A DNA stretch of 64,000 nt, from NCBI GenBank assembly GCA_019749935.1, contig JAIEPD010000027.1:43190-107189 (forward strand). Reading direction: 5' to 3'. The notes under the pieces were generated by a model. That model had not been told where the DNA came from. It did not search any database and worked only from the letters and a program-made list of their open reading frames with translations. Positions 11,865 to 19,987 of this stretch are shown in pieces. The stretch's first letter is position 1, and each line of letters begins with the position of its first letter. The translations under genes were made by a program, and so were the position numbers. This DNA comes from Alphaproteobacteria bacterium. GTDB taxonomy: Bacteria > Pseudomonadota > Alphaproteobacteria > Paracaedibacterales > CAIULA01.

Positions 11865-13196
11865 ATGTCAAAACAACTAGAGATCAAAGTCCCAACTCTA
11901 GGTGAGTCTGTAACGGAGGCAACTGTCGCTAGATGGCTGAAAGAAGTTGGAGAGCCAGTCAAAGCGGATGAAGCCTTGGTTGAGTTAGAAACAGACAAAG
12001 TAACCCTTGAAGTTCCAGCCCCCTCCTCTGGTGTCCTTGAGTCTATTTTCTCCAATAGGGGAAGCGCTGTTAAAATCGGTAGTGTTTTGGGAATGGTTCG
12101 CGCAGGAGAGACTCAAATGCCAAGTGTTAAACCGAAAAAAGAAGAAACCCATTTTTCCCACCCACAGCCTCAGCATACAGAGCAAAAATCTTTCACAGGT
12201 CACTCTACTCCAACGCCTCATATTGCCCCTTCTATTCCAGCGTCTGCCCATGATCATTCTTATTCTCTGCTTGAATATCCACCGTCTGTGCAGAAATTAC
12301 TCAATGATTATAATTTAAACCCCTCTTTCATTATGCCCACAGGCAAAGGGGGCAGGCTAACAAAAGGGGATGTACTTGATTACATTGAAAAGAATCCTCC
12401 TTTAGAAGTATCTGCTCAGCACCCACCTCAAGAGGCTGATTTAGAAACAAAAGAATGGAACTATGAGGAAGAAAAAGCGGCTGAGAGCACTGATGATAGG
12501 CTTGAAAAACGCACCCCTATGTCAAGGTTAAGGCAACGTGTTGCAGAAAGGCTCAAAAGTGCGCAAAACACGGCTGCCATCCTTACGACGTTTAACGAAG
12601 TTGATATGAGCGCCGTCATGGACCTTAGAAGTCGTTACAAAGATGTGTTTGAGAAAAAGCATGGCGTGAAATTAGGGTTTATGTCCTTTTTCGTTAAGGC
12701 TTGTGTTCATGCATTAAAAGAAATCCCGATGATGAATAGTCAAATAGAGGGAGATGAAATTATCCATAAAAACTACTATGACATCGGAATCGCAGTTTCG
12801 GCTCCGCAAGGACTAGTCGTTCCCGTTTTAAGAGATGCCGATCATCTAGGTTATGCCGAGGTTGAAAAAGCAATTGCCGCTCTTGGTCAAAAGGCAAAAG
12901 AAAACAAGTTAGAAATGACAGATCTTAGCGGCGGAACATTCACCATTTCAAATGGCGGAATTTTTGGATCCCTTCTTTCAACGCCCATTTTAAACCCCCC
13001 GCAGTCAGGCATTTTAGGAATGCACAAAATTCAAGAGCGCCCGGTTGTTGTGAATGGACAAATTGAAATCAGACCGATGATGTATTTGGCTCTTTCTTAT
13101 GATCACCGTTTAATAGACGGCAGAGAAGCGGTGACATTCCTTGTGCAAATCAAAGAATGTATTGAGAATCCTGGTCGATTCCTTTTGAGTTTATAA
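11865..13196 (+). CDS. sucB: Dihydrolipoamide succinyltransferase (2-OGDH E2)
   Basis: A 443-residue E2. Domain order: N-terminal lipoyl domain (~1-77, [12 protein letters not shown] with the lipoylated Lys), a Pro/His/Ser-rich linker (~90-135), a peripheral subunit-binding domain (~140-175, [15 protein letters not shown]) and the C-terminal catalytic domain (~220-443, [13 protein letters not shown] with the active-site His-Asp). It transfers succinyl groups to CoA. The E3 gene (lpd), often next to it, is absent here, so E3 must be encoded elsewhere. Its 3' end overlaps by 6 bp the convergent gene on the other strand. Confidence 0.96.
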   Translation: MSKQLEIKVPTLGESVTEATVARWLKEVGEPVKADEALVELETDKVTLEVPAPSSGVLESIFSNRGSAVKIGSVLGMVRAGETQMPSVKPKKEETHFSHPQPQHTEQKSFTGHSTPTPHIAPSIPASAHDHSYSLLEYPPSVQKLLNDYNLNPSFIMPTGKGGRLTKGDVLDYIEKNPPLEVSAQHPPQEADLETKEWNYEEEKAAESTDDRLEKRTPMSRLRQRVAERLKSAQNTAAILTTFNEVDMSAVMDLRSRYKDVFEKKHGVKLGFMSFFVKACVHALKEIPMMNSQIEGDEIIHKNYYDIGIAVSAPQGLVVPVLRDADHLGYAEVEKAIAALGQKAKENKLEMTDLSGGTFTISNGGIFGSLLSTPILNPPQSGILGMHKIQERPVVVNGQIEIRPMMYLALSYDHRLIDGREAVTFLVQIKECIENPGRFLLSL

Positions 13197-13730
13197 GATC
13201 GCATCTGTTTTAAGGCTTTTTAAAAACTCCTTCGTCTCTTTAGGGGATTTTAAGCGAATCACGTGAAGATGAGGATACTCACCTTCTGCGATGATCTTAT
13301 TATATGTTTTCTTACGCCTCCAATGCGTCTGAAGAACCCAAACAAGAATTGAATTTTTGGAAAAAAAACGGGTAAGCGTTTCATAGTTAGTCCCCCATAG
13401 TTTTTCTTTTTTGAAAATACGACTCATGCTTCTTTTAAAAGCCCTATAAAACACAAGATAAAAAGGATAATCCAACCAAATGAGGGTATCTCCCTTTGAA
13501 AAGATAATATGTCTGACTTTTGAATAATTCCCATCAATAACCCATGCCTTTTGTTCTGTTAAGTGATCTACCTTCCTAACAAAGGTTTCTATAGGGGTTT
13601 GATGCCAATTGGGCTGCCAAAATACTGTGTCTAATTCAATATTAGGGATTTTTAATTTCTTAGAAATCTCTCTTCCAAGGGTACTTTTTCCCGATCCACT
13701 TGTACCAACGATAATAATTTTTTGGTACAT
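13191..13730 (-). CDS. P-loop kinase, FlaR/topology-modulation-like
   Basis: A 179-residue small P-loop NTPase of the adenylate-kinase/AAA_17 type often labelled DNA topology modulation protein. Walker A is [11 protein letters not shown] near the N-terminus. [12 protein letters not shown] and [10 protein letters not shown] are typical of the subgroup, and TLIWLDYPF occupies the Walker B position. The substrate is unknown. It is convergent with sucB, overlapping by 6 bp, and begins the accessory stretch extending to 15.66 kb. Confidence 0.83.
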   Translation of the reverse strand: MYQKIIIVGTSGSGKSTLGREISKKLKIPNIELDTVFWQPNWHQTPIETFVRKVDHLTEQKAWVIDGNYSKVRHIIFSKGDTLIWLDYPFYLVFYRAFKRSMSRIFKKEKLWGTNYETLTRFFSKNSILVWVLQTHWRRKKTYNKIIAEGEYPHLHVIRLKSPKETKEFLKSLKTDAIL

Positions 13731-13744
13731 TGTTCACCCAAAAA

Positions 13745-13936
13745 TCAACAAAAACTTTTAAAGATTTTTCCAACTTTTAATTTGGAAAAGATATCTGATT
13801 CTAAATCATTTTTAAGATGAGCCTTTTCAACTCTAATTCGCTGATCCCCATTTCCGCAGGCAACTTCTATTTCATCTACAAAACAGTTTGTAATTTGACC
13901 CGAAGATACCAAGGGAGCTATCTCTAAAGTAGCTCA
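13745..13936 (-). pseudogene. Truncated 3' copy of the ArnA-type formyltransferase
   Basis: About 64 codons, ending in TGA at 13745-13747, closely match the C-terminus of the formyltransferase gene at 15663-16601. Its peptide contains FVDEIEVACGNGDQRIRVEK, identical to the same stretch in the intact gene, and then AHLKNDLESDIFSKLKVGKIF versus IYLKNDLKSDISPKLKVGKVF. The rest of the gene is missing. Homology stops at the left edge of a palindromic element (13935). Many of the nucleotide differences keep the protein sequence, suggesting the copy was functional before truncation. Confidence 0.9.
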
Positions 13937-14022
13937 TCACAGCTGGGGCTGTTTATCAAGGACAAGTTCAACTGCGTCTCAGAGCTTATCGGCTCTCCTT
14001 GACAAACAGCCCCTAACGCCGT
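13935..14022. repeat. Palindromic element at the truncation point
   Basis: The left part (13935-13963) TCACAGCTGGGGCTGTTTAT and the reverse complement of the right part (13991-14022) TCACGGCGTTAGGGGCTGTT share GGGGCTGTTT.TCAAGGA, giving a long imperfect stem around a ~27-nt centre. It is GC-richer than its surroundings. The remaining ~170 bp to the next gene holds no recognisable feature. Confidence 0.75.
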
Positions 14023-14196
14023 GATATTCAGCATCCATGGATAAATCCAAAAAAGGAACTCAGGAATTCTTTTAGCTCTATTTAAATCAGATTTTAATTA
14101 ACTTCTAAACCAATCACACACTTACATGCTTCCTATCGCTAATACTCATTAGGTATAAGAAATGTGGCTGTCCCAGATAATTAATTAAGACACCCT

Positions 14197-14979
14197 TTAA
14201 CCTATTGTTTTGGGCGTGTTATCTGGAACAGCCTTTAATTTTCCTTTGTTCAGAAGCTCTCTTGGTAAAAAATATTCTTCAGGTGGTGTCCATCTAAAGT
14301 CGACCAGCGTCCCAGGGTTATTTTTATAAAATTCTCTTTCACGTTTTTCTTCTTCTGACTTCTTTTGTTCTTCTATCTCTTGTTCTTTCTTAAACCTTGC
14401 AACAGCCAATGTCCCATCAAAAAATTCAGGCCATTTTTCATTCAATAATGCAAACGATTCTACATTTTCTTTGTATTTATTCCTTAAAGTTTTATAATAT
14501 GCATTTGAAAAATCCTCTGTTGTATAATGCTGTACGATCCAATCTTTCATCTGATCAACCACAGATTGATATTCTTCTTTATGACTGTTAATTTTTAAAT
14601 ATTTTCCTAAATAATAAAAAATTAGGGTGTTATCTAAATAAACACCATGGATGCGCAAAACAGCCATAAGGTCAGCCGTTAATTCATGCACTTCTTTGTT
14701 TTTTGGTAGCCTGATAAGATCAAAAGCAATAAAGTTAAAAGCCCTTTGCGGGTCACCTTTTGCTTTTCCAACTAAATCTGCTGCTCGCTCTCTTTCTAAA
14801 GAATTCAAATCATCGCCTTTGATATGTGAAACACCCATATAGTAAGCCGTTGATTCATGCACTTTGTCATCCTCAAACTCAGACACAACAACACACCCCA
14901 CAGCACTAACATTCAAAAGAAGAAGTGTACTTAAAAGCTTACCTACTCCCCCTCGGTAAAATTTAAAACTACTTTCCAT
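14197..14979 (-). CDS. Exported hypothetical protein, possible lipoprotein
   Basis: A 260-residue protein with a hydrophobic N-terminal segment LLSTLLLLNVSAVGC at ~14-29 ending in a Cys. The preceding AVG is a weak lipobox, so it could be a lipoprotein or a classical secreted protein. Two related stretches, HESTAYYMGVSHIKG (~41-55) and HELTADLMAVLRIHG (~98-112), suggest an internal degenerate repeat. Residues ~195-220 are a highly charged Glu/Lys helix (KKEQEIEEQKKSEEEKRERE). No family is recognised. It lies between the truncated and intact formyltransferase copies and is preceded by a very AT-rich region. Confidence 0.65.
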   Translation of the reverse strand: MESSFKFYRGGVGKLLSTLLLLNVSAVGCVVVSEFEDDKVHESTAYYMGVSHIKGDDLNSLERERAADLVGKAKGDPQRAFNFIAFDLIRLPKNKEVHELTADLMAVLRIHGVYLDNTLIFYYLGKYLKINSHKEEYQSVVDQMKDWIVQHYTTEDFSNAYYKTLRNKYKENVESFALLNEKWPEFFDGTLAVARFKKEQEIEEQKKSEEEKREREFYKNNPGTLVDFRWTPPEEYFLPRELLNKGKLKAVPDNTPKTIG

Positions 14980-15214
14980 AAAATACTTTCTTTTAAAGAA
15001 AATTAAATATTATATAAATACTATATATATTATAATGATATATATAGTATAAAAAAATTAAAAGTCAAGCTCTGTGTTGTTTTAAAAAATATAACTACAT
15101 TCTCACATACTATCGTCGAGATATTAGCCCAAATGACAATGCACCTGATAACCTGAGTTTGGGATTAATAAACGGACAAGCTGCTAAATGGATCCTATGA
15201 TCGCGTTTCGCTTG

Positions 15215-15264
15215 CCATAGGAAAACTGATGTGTATTCAGTAAAAAAATACAGTTTTCCTGTGG
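15215..15264. repeat. Hairpin-forming inverted repeat
   Basis: CCATAGGAAAACTG (15215-15228) pairs with CAGTTTTCCTGTGG (15251-15264) at 13 of 14 positions around a 22-nt centre. The flanks (GATCG on both sides) extend the symmetry weakly. It sits in a gene-free stretch (14980-15309) that otherwise holds AT-rich TA runs. A 64-codon minus-strand frame across it (15110-15304) matches nothing I know and is probably a by-product. Confidence 0.6.
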
Positions 15265-15309
15265 CCCTGATCGCAGGACTTATGGTTGCATCATAACAAC
15301 ACACTGCCT

Positions 15310-15660
15310 ATCACGGTTTTATCCAAATTTTAATCCAGAATCACGTTAATAAGCAATGCGATTAAGTTCAGATCAGAAAAACCACTTATGATCGAAATCT
15401 TTAGTATTGAAAACGATATTTTTTGGGAAATTCATATACTCGATAATGGTATAGGTATTGAAGAAGAGTACCACGATAGTGTATTTGACGTGTTTAAACG
15501 CCTTAACAGTAAGCATCATTACGAAGGCTCAGGCGTAGGTCTTTCTATCTGCAAAAGAATTGTTGAGGGACATGGGGGTACAATTAGCGTTCAGTCTATT
15601 CCCACAGGCGGTTGTGATTTTATAATAAAAGTTCCCAAATTTTTTATAAAGGATTCCTAA
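15310..15660 (+). pseudogene. Histidine kinase ATPase-domain fragment, frameshifted
   Basis: The C-terminal HATPase_c domain of a sensor histidine kinase. Visible motifs are the N box (LISNAIKFRSEKP, 15346-15387), G1 DNGIGI, F-box-like FDVFKRLNS, and G2 GSGVGLSICKRIVEGHGG. The N box starts upstream of the first ATG (15388) and is out of frame with IQILIQN at 15321-15341. Removing the four bases CACG at 15342-15345 would restore the usual LIQNLISNAIKF. The dimerisation, sensor and receiver parts are all absent. It ends two bases before the formyltransferase stop. Most likely a dead remnant of a bacteriophytochrome or PAS-type kinase. Confidence 0.85.
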
Positions 15661-15662
15661 TC

Positions 15663-16601
15663 TTAAAAATCAGAATTTTGAAAAACTTTCCCAACTTTTA
15701 ATTTGGGAGAGATATCTGATTTTAAATCATTCTTCAGATAAATCTTTTCAACTCTAATTCGCTGATCTCCGTTTCCACAGGCAACTTCTATTTCATCTAC
15801 AAAGCTGTTTGTAATTTGACCAGGTGATGCTAAAGGCGCCGCCTCTAAAGTCGGAGATTTACTTTTCATCATCCACACCTCTTCGCCATCCAGAAGCGTA
15901 AAAGCCGGCGGATATTGAGGGTAAGGCTGTAATGATCTTATAAGATTATGAATCTGAATCGCTGATTGATTCCAATCAATCTGACTGTCTTTGCGGTCTC
16001 TGCCCCCAAAATATGATGCCAAAGAATGATCTTGGATAATACGCGGCGCTGTCCCCTGTTTTAGAGAAGCGAGTTGTCTTTTTAAAACCTTTTGAGCAGC
16101 TTCATTAATTTTTTCCATTAGCATTCCAGCTGTGTCGGTATTTTTGATTTCAACCGCTTCTTGATCAACAATATCCCCAGCATCAGGCGCCTTTACCATA
16201 TAGTGAAGTGTCGCCCCTGTTTTTGATTCCCCATGAATAATTACCCAATTCACTGGACACCGCCCCCGGTATTTTGGCAATAAAGACCCATGCATATTCA
16301 AAGCGCCTAGGCTTGGAATATCCAAAATCTCTTGAGCGATCATTTGCCGATAATAAAACGAAAAGATTATATCTGGCTTTAAGCCTTGAATTATCTCGAT
16401 GATTTCTGGTGTATTTGGTGACAAAGGCGTAAAAACAGGAATTCCATTTTCCCTTGCGAGCTTTTCTACAGAATCAAACCAGATATGTTCTTTTGGTGAG
16501 TCTTGATGGGTAAAGACAGCGGCAATATTCTCGCCTTCTGCCAACAAAAACTTCAAACAATCGTGTCCTAGCTGACTATAGGCAAAAACAACATATCTCA
16601 T
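15663..16601 (-). CDS. ArnA-type formyltransferase (single domain)
   Basis: A 312-residue formyl-tetrahydrofolate-dependent transferase. NMHGSLLPKYRGRCPVNW contains the catalytic HGSLLP and RG(R)xPxNW motifs, and GESKTGATLHYMV and DAGDIVDQEAV follow. These fit the N-terminal formyltransferase domain of ArnA, which formylates UDP-4-amino-4-deoxy-L-arabinose, better than tRNA-Met formyltransferase. The C-terminal decarboxylase domain of ArnA is missing. It overlaps arnC-like by 4 bp, suggesting formylation of an amino-sugar nucleotide followed by transfer to undecaprenyl phosphate. No arnB, arnD or arnT is visible here, so the actual sugar is not established. Confidence 0.85.
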   Translation of the reverse strand: MRYVVFAYSQLGHDCLKFLLAEGENIAAVFTHQDSPKEHIWFDSVEKLARENGIPVFTPLSPNTPEIIEIIQGLKPDIIFSFYYRQMIAQEILDIPSLGALNMHGSLLPKYRGRCPVNWVIIHGESKTGATLHYMVKAPDAGDIVDQEAVEIKNTDTAGMLMEKINEAAQKVLKRQLASLKQGTAPRIIQDHSLASYFGGRDRKDSQIDWNQSAIQIHNLIRSLQPYPQYPPAFTLLDGEEVWMMKSKSPTLEAAPLASPGQITNSFVDEIEVACGNGDQRIRVEKIYLKNDLKSDISPKLKVGKVFQNSDF

Positions 16602-17557
16602 TTCTTTTCGATAATTTCCCTGATAACAAAGCGAGGCCTGTGGCTAAGGCTTTGAAAAATTCGCCCTAAATATTCACCGACGAGGCCAATTCCCATAATC
16701 ACAACGCTTACTAAAAAGAACAAAATAGCAAAAAGGGTAAAAACCCCTTCAACTTCTGGTCCAATTAATAAGCGCCTTCCTACCATATACACAACCAAAA
16801 GGCCGCTTAGAAAGGAAATGACCATACCAAACATTGTAAAGAGTTGCAGCGGGACAAGGGAGAATCCTGTAATGAGGTCAAAATTCAATCTTATGAGTTT
16901 GTATAAGTTGTATTTCGATTCTCCAGCTGCCCTTGCATCATGCTTAACCTCTACCTCTGTAGGGTTGGTAGAAAATTTATAGGCCAGTGCTGGAATAAAA
17001 GTGGACCTCTCTTCAGAAGAGATAATCTGATTCACAATTGATCGGCTATAGGCCCTTAACATACAACCTTGATCGCGCATATGAATATCTGTAATTTGCT
17101 CTCTGACAAGATTAACCAACTTTGAAATGTACGTTCTAAAGAATGTATCTTTTCGGCTATCACGATAACTTCCGACGCAATCATAACCCTCTTCCATTTT
17201 TGCAACAAGTTTGCCGATTTCCTCCGGCGGGTTTTGAAGGTCTGCATCAAGGGTAATCACAAAATCTCCGCGACTAATCTCAAAAGCTGCAATAATGGCC
17301 ATGTGTTGACCAAAATTACCATGAAAATCGATAACTCTCACTTTATCGGGATGCGTTTTATGGAAACCAGCCAAGATCTCCAGTGATTTATCTTTGCTGC
17401 CATCGTTTGTGAAGATAATTTCATAACTTTTCCCCAAGCAATCGAGGCTTTTAATAAGACGGCTCGATAACGCAGGTAAATTTTCTTCTTCGTTGTAAAC
17501 AGGAATGACAATTGATAAGTAAGGAATGCCACTCGTTGATTTGCTTTTGGATTTCAT
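16598..17557 (-). CDS. ArnC-type undecaprenyl-phosphate glycosyltransferase
   Basis: A 319-residue GT2 family enzyme. The N-terminal catalytic domain has SIVIPVYNEEENLP, ITLDADLQNPPEEI (metal-binding DxD-like DAD), VGSYRDSR, GCMLRAYSRSIV and ERSTFIPALA. Two C-terminal hydrophobic spans (~235-260 and ~270-297) and GLVGEYLGRIF follow. These features align by eye with E. coli ArnC, which loads 4-formamido-arabinose onto the undecaprenyl carrier at the inner membrane. It is cotranscribed with and overlaps the formyltransferase gene downstream. The sugar substrate remains inferred. Confidence 0.87.
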   Translation of the reverse strand: MKSKSKSTSGIPYLSIVIPVYNEEENLPALSSRLIKSLDCLGKSYEIIFTNDGSKDKSLEILAGFHKTHPDKVRVIDFHGNFGQHMAIIAAFEISRGDFVITLDADLQNPPEEIGKLVAKMEEGYDCVGSYRDSRKDTFFRTYISKLVNLVREQITDIHMRDQGCMLRAYSRSIVNQIISSEERSTFIPALAYKFSTNPTEVEVKHDARAAGESKYNLYKLIRLNFDLITGFSLVPLQLFTMFGMVISFLSGLLVVYMVGRRLLIGPEVEGVFTLFAILFFLVSVVIMGIGLVGEYLGRIFQSLSHRPRFVIREIIEKK

Positions 17558-17559
17558 TT

Positions 17560-18336
17560 TTATTTACCTTGCCCAAGCTCAATCGCTCTATCTCTTGCTG
17601 CTTTTGTTGCTTTTTTTAATACTCCTCCCAAAGAACAGGGGGAATTTGTCTCCATCAAAGAAGATAATGCAGCGGCTGTGGTTCCATTTGGGCTTGTGAC
17701 TTGTTGTCTTAAGATTGCTGGAGACTCTATCATATTGTCTAAAACCGCTCCAGCGCCTATTGCAGTCTGGCGCGCCAAAAGGCTAGCAATTTCTTGTTGT
17801 AATCCAAGCTCTACACCTGATTTTTCTAACTCTTCAACCATTAAATAAAAGTAAGCCGGCCCACTTCCAGCAATTGCAGTTACTGCGTCCATTTGATTTT
17901 CGTCCTGCAACCAGATAATCTCGCCTACGTTTGAGAATAACTCTTCAGCAATCTCGGGTTCAGAATGATTACTGACCATAACACTCATTCCCTTTTGAAA
18001 ACGAGCAGGAAGATTTGGCATGACCCTAACAACTCTTTGGTTTGCTTTTAAATGAGATTTGAAAAAAGAAATGGGAACACCGGCTGCAATACTTATCCAT
18101 AAAATCCCTGGATCATCAAAACGAGATCGGTAAGCATCTATAATTTCAGGAAGAAGTTGAGGTTTCACAGCTAAAATAATAGCTTCTGGACAATAATTCT
18201 CACCAATCTCATCAATAGATTTTAAGCAATCCTTTTGAGAAGGATCAACAATTGTAAGTTTGTGAAGTTTTTTCCATACAGCTGCAAGTGCTGATCCCAT
18301 TGCCCCACAACCGACCATTAGTACTTTTCTTTGCAT
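17560..18336 (-). CDS. proC: Pyrroline-5-carboxylate reductase
   Basis: About 258 residues. N-terminal MVGCGAMGSALA is the Rossmann NAD(P)-binding loop, AVKPQLLPEII and VVRVMPNLPA are family motifs, and the C-terminal AIAGSGPAYFYLMVEEL and TSPNGTTAAAL belong to the dimerisation and substrate domain. It makes proline from pyrroline-5-carboxylate. I prefer the ATG at 18336 (AGAAGGG just upstream) over 18357, which has no ribosome-binding site. It stops 2 bp before the start of arnC-like, so it may head the proC-arnC-arnA operon. Confidence 0.94.
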   Translation of the reverse strand: MQRKVLMVGCGAMGSALAAVWKKLHKLTIVDPSQKDCLKSIDEIGENYCPEAIILAVKPQLLPEIIDAYRSRFDDPGILWISIAAGVPISFFKSHLKANQRVVRVMPNLPARFQKGMSVMVSNHSEPEIAEELFSNVGEIIWLQDENQMDAVTAIAGSGPAYFYLMVEELEKSGVELGLQQEIASLLARQTAIGAGAVLDNMIESPAILRQQVTSPNGTTAAALSSLMETNSPCSLGGVLKKATKAARDRAIELGQGK

Positions 18337-18434
18337 AGACCCTTCTTTAAATCCCATAGGAATTTTCCACCTATAGAAGATGCGCTATTCTTGAAAATCA
18401 TGCAAGTGGGTTACTTTACGAATCAAACAATAAT

Positions 18435-18695
18435 TCAGCCCAACAAAGGATCCAGATTTCCTGCCTTGTTCAACGCGTACAGATCATCGCATCCACCGAT
18501 ATGAGCCCCATTAATAAAGATTTGCGGAACGCTTGTCCGGCCTCCGGCTTTCTCTGTCATAGATTTTCTAAGTTCAGCATCAAAACTAACGTCAATCTCT
18601 GTATAAACGCAATCTTTTTGATCCAATAGTTTTTTTGCACGAACGCAATAAGGACAAGTTGTGGTTGTGTAAATTTCGATAAGGGCCATGCTCAA
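18435..18695 (-). CDS. grxC: Glutaredoxin 3
   Basis: An 86-residue thioredoxin-fold protein with the dithiol active site TCPYCVRAK near residue 13, TSVPQIFI (cis-Pro, glutathione binding) and GGCDDLYAL, all characteristic of GrxC. It reduces disulfides and mixed disulfides using glutathione, and in many bacteria can serve as an electron donor to class I ribonucleotide reductase, which is encoded in this window. It is located between lpxK and proC in the same orientation. Confidence 0.95.
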   Translation of the reverse strand: MSMALIEIYTTTTCPYCVRAKKLLDQKDCVYTEIDVSFDAELRKSMTEKAGGRTSVPQIFINGAHIGGCDDLYALNKAGNLDPLLG

Positions 18696-18726
18696 ACACT
18701 CTTTAATTAATACAGATTTTTAATTT

Positions 18727-19680
18727 TTAGACAGGAAATTTTTCAAGAAGCAAATTTCCAATTTCCTCGGCATTATCAAATTTCAACTGAATTGGCAAAA
18801 TATCAACGCGCTTTCTATAATCGAAAGGTATACGCAACAGATCCTTTGCTGTTGTGATTAATTTACTTTCATGATGCTCTGCAATTTTTAATAACCGCTG
18901 AATATCCGTAATTGTATAAGGATGATGATCAGCAAAGGCTATAAATTCACGAACTATGTAATTATTCTGCTCAAGTGAATGGCGGAATTTTTCTGGATAG
19001 CCAATACCCGCAAAAGCCACAACGGGCTCTAAAGTCTGAGGGCTTGAACAACTCAGCCTAGCCCCAAATTGCCCTTTTACCTTTAACTTAAAGGGGTTAC
19101 CTTTTCCAATAACAACAACCGCATGCGCCCTTTTCAGTCCTTTTTGTATAGGTTCTCGCAACGGTCCTGCTGGGAACACTAATTGATTTCCAAAGCCTTG
19201 GATTGCATCAATAACAATCAAGCTAAAATCTTTAAATAAGCTTGGGTTTTGAAGACCATCATCCATGACAATAATTGTGGCTCCAGCTCGTTTTGCTGCC
19301 CTTGCTGACGCTATTCGGTCACTACCGATCCAAGTTGGGGCTACTTGAGCAAGCAAAAGAGGCTCATCCCCTACTTGCAAATAAGAATGTTCATGAGGAT
19401 CCACAAGAACAGTATCTTTCAGATATCCGCCGTATCCCCTACTCAAAATATGGGGCACATGGCCAATAGATTTTAAAATCTCAACAAGAGCCATAACGGT
19501 GGGCGTTTTTCCAGCACCACCCATGACGATATTGCCAACACAAATTACCGGAATTTCAACCTTTATCGGCGTGATTCTTCCTTCACGCCAGGTTGATGCC
19601 TGGTGATATAGCCAAGAGATGGGCCTTAAAGCCTGGCTTATTCCGAAGGTATGATTCCAAAATTGTGGGTTCTTTAGCAT
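18727..19680 (-). CDS. lpxK: Tetraacyldisaccharide 4'-kinase
   Basis: A 317-residue LpxK. The start region ALRPISWLYHQAS is the membrane-associated N-helix region, VICVGNIVMGGAGKTP holds the Walker A-like loop, HILSRGYGG and VGDEPLLLA are family motifs, and IIVMDDGLQNPSL contains the conserved DDGxQ. FAFADHHPYT-like AFADHHPYTI occurs near the C-terminus. It phosphorylates the lipid A precursor at the 4' position on the inner membrane, showing that the organism makes lipid A with a 4'-phosphate, a possible attachment site for the ArnA/ArnC-type sugar. Confidence 0.95.
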   Translation of the reverse strand: MLKNPQFWNHTFGISQALRPISWLYHQASTWREGRITPIKVEIPVICVGNIVMGGAGKTPTVMALVEILKSIGHVPHILSRGYGGYLKDTVLVDPHEHSYLQVGDEPLLLAQVAPTWIGSDRIASARAAKRAGATIIVMDDGLQNPSLFKDFSLIVIDAIQGFGNQLVFPAGPLREPIQKGLKRAHAVVVIGKGNPFKLKVKGQFGARLSCSSPQTLEPVVAFAGIGYPEKFRHSLEQNNYIVREFIAFADHHPYTITDIQRLLKIAEHHESKLITTAKDLLRIPFDYRKRVDILPIQLKFDNAEEIGNLLLEKFPV

Positions 19681-19987
19681 TTTTTATTGCAAATAAGTCA
19701 TGTTAAAATAAAAGTGTCTTCTAATTTATTTTTAATACGGAAGTATTAACAAATCGATAATACTTGCCAAACTTTAGGGAAAAATTAAAAAATCTTTAAG
19801 ACCACAATCTTATAGCATTTTTTGTTTACTTATGTATACACGATAATTAAAAAAGTATAGACTTTATAGATAAATATCCCCATAAAACTTAATAAGCTTG
19901 TCATATATCTTTTGTAGCCCCTTTCAAGATTAGAAAAAAATACCTGAAACTGTTATACGAATTATAGAAAATAAAATAAGTTTACAT
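19681..19987. other. Divergent AT-rich intergenic region
   Basis: 307 bp between lpxK and ampG, which are transcribed away from each other, so it must hold both promoters. A perfect small hairpin, TTAATAC-GGAA-GTATTAA (19732-19749), is the only clear symmetry; it could be an operator or be chance in AT-rich DNA. No gene or tRNA is seen. Confidence 0.4.

Noticed and set aside
15110..15304. 64-codon minus-strand frame
   Set aside because: It runs through the 15215-15264 hairpin, has no upstream ribosome-binding site and matches nothing known; most likely by-product of the repeat.
13191..15662. Defence island
   Set aside because: The P-loop kinase, exported protein and kinase remnant do not match any known defence module and the region looks like decay and rearrangement instead.
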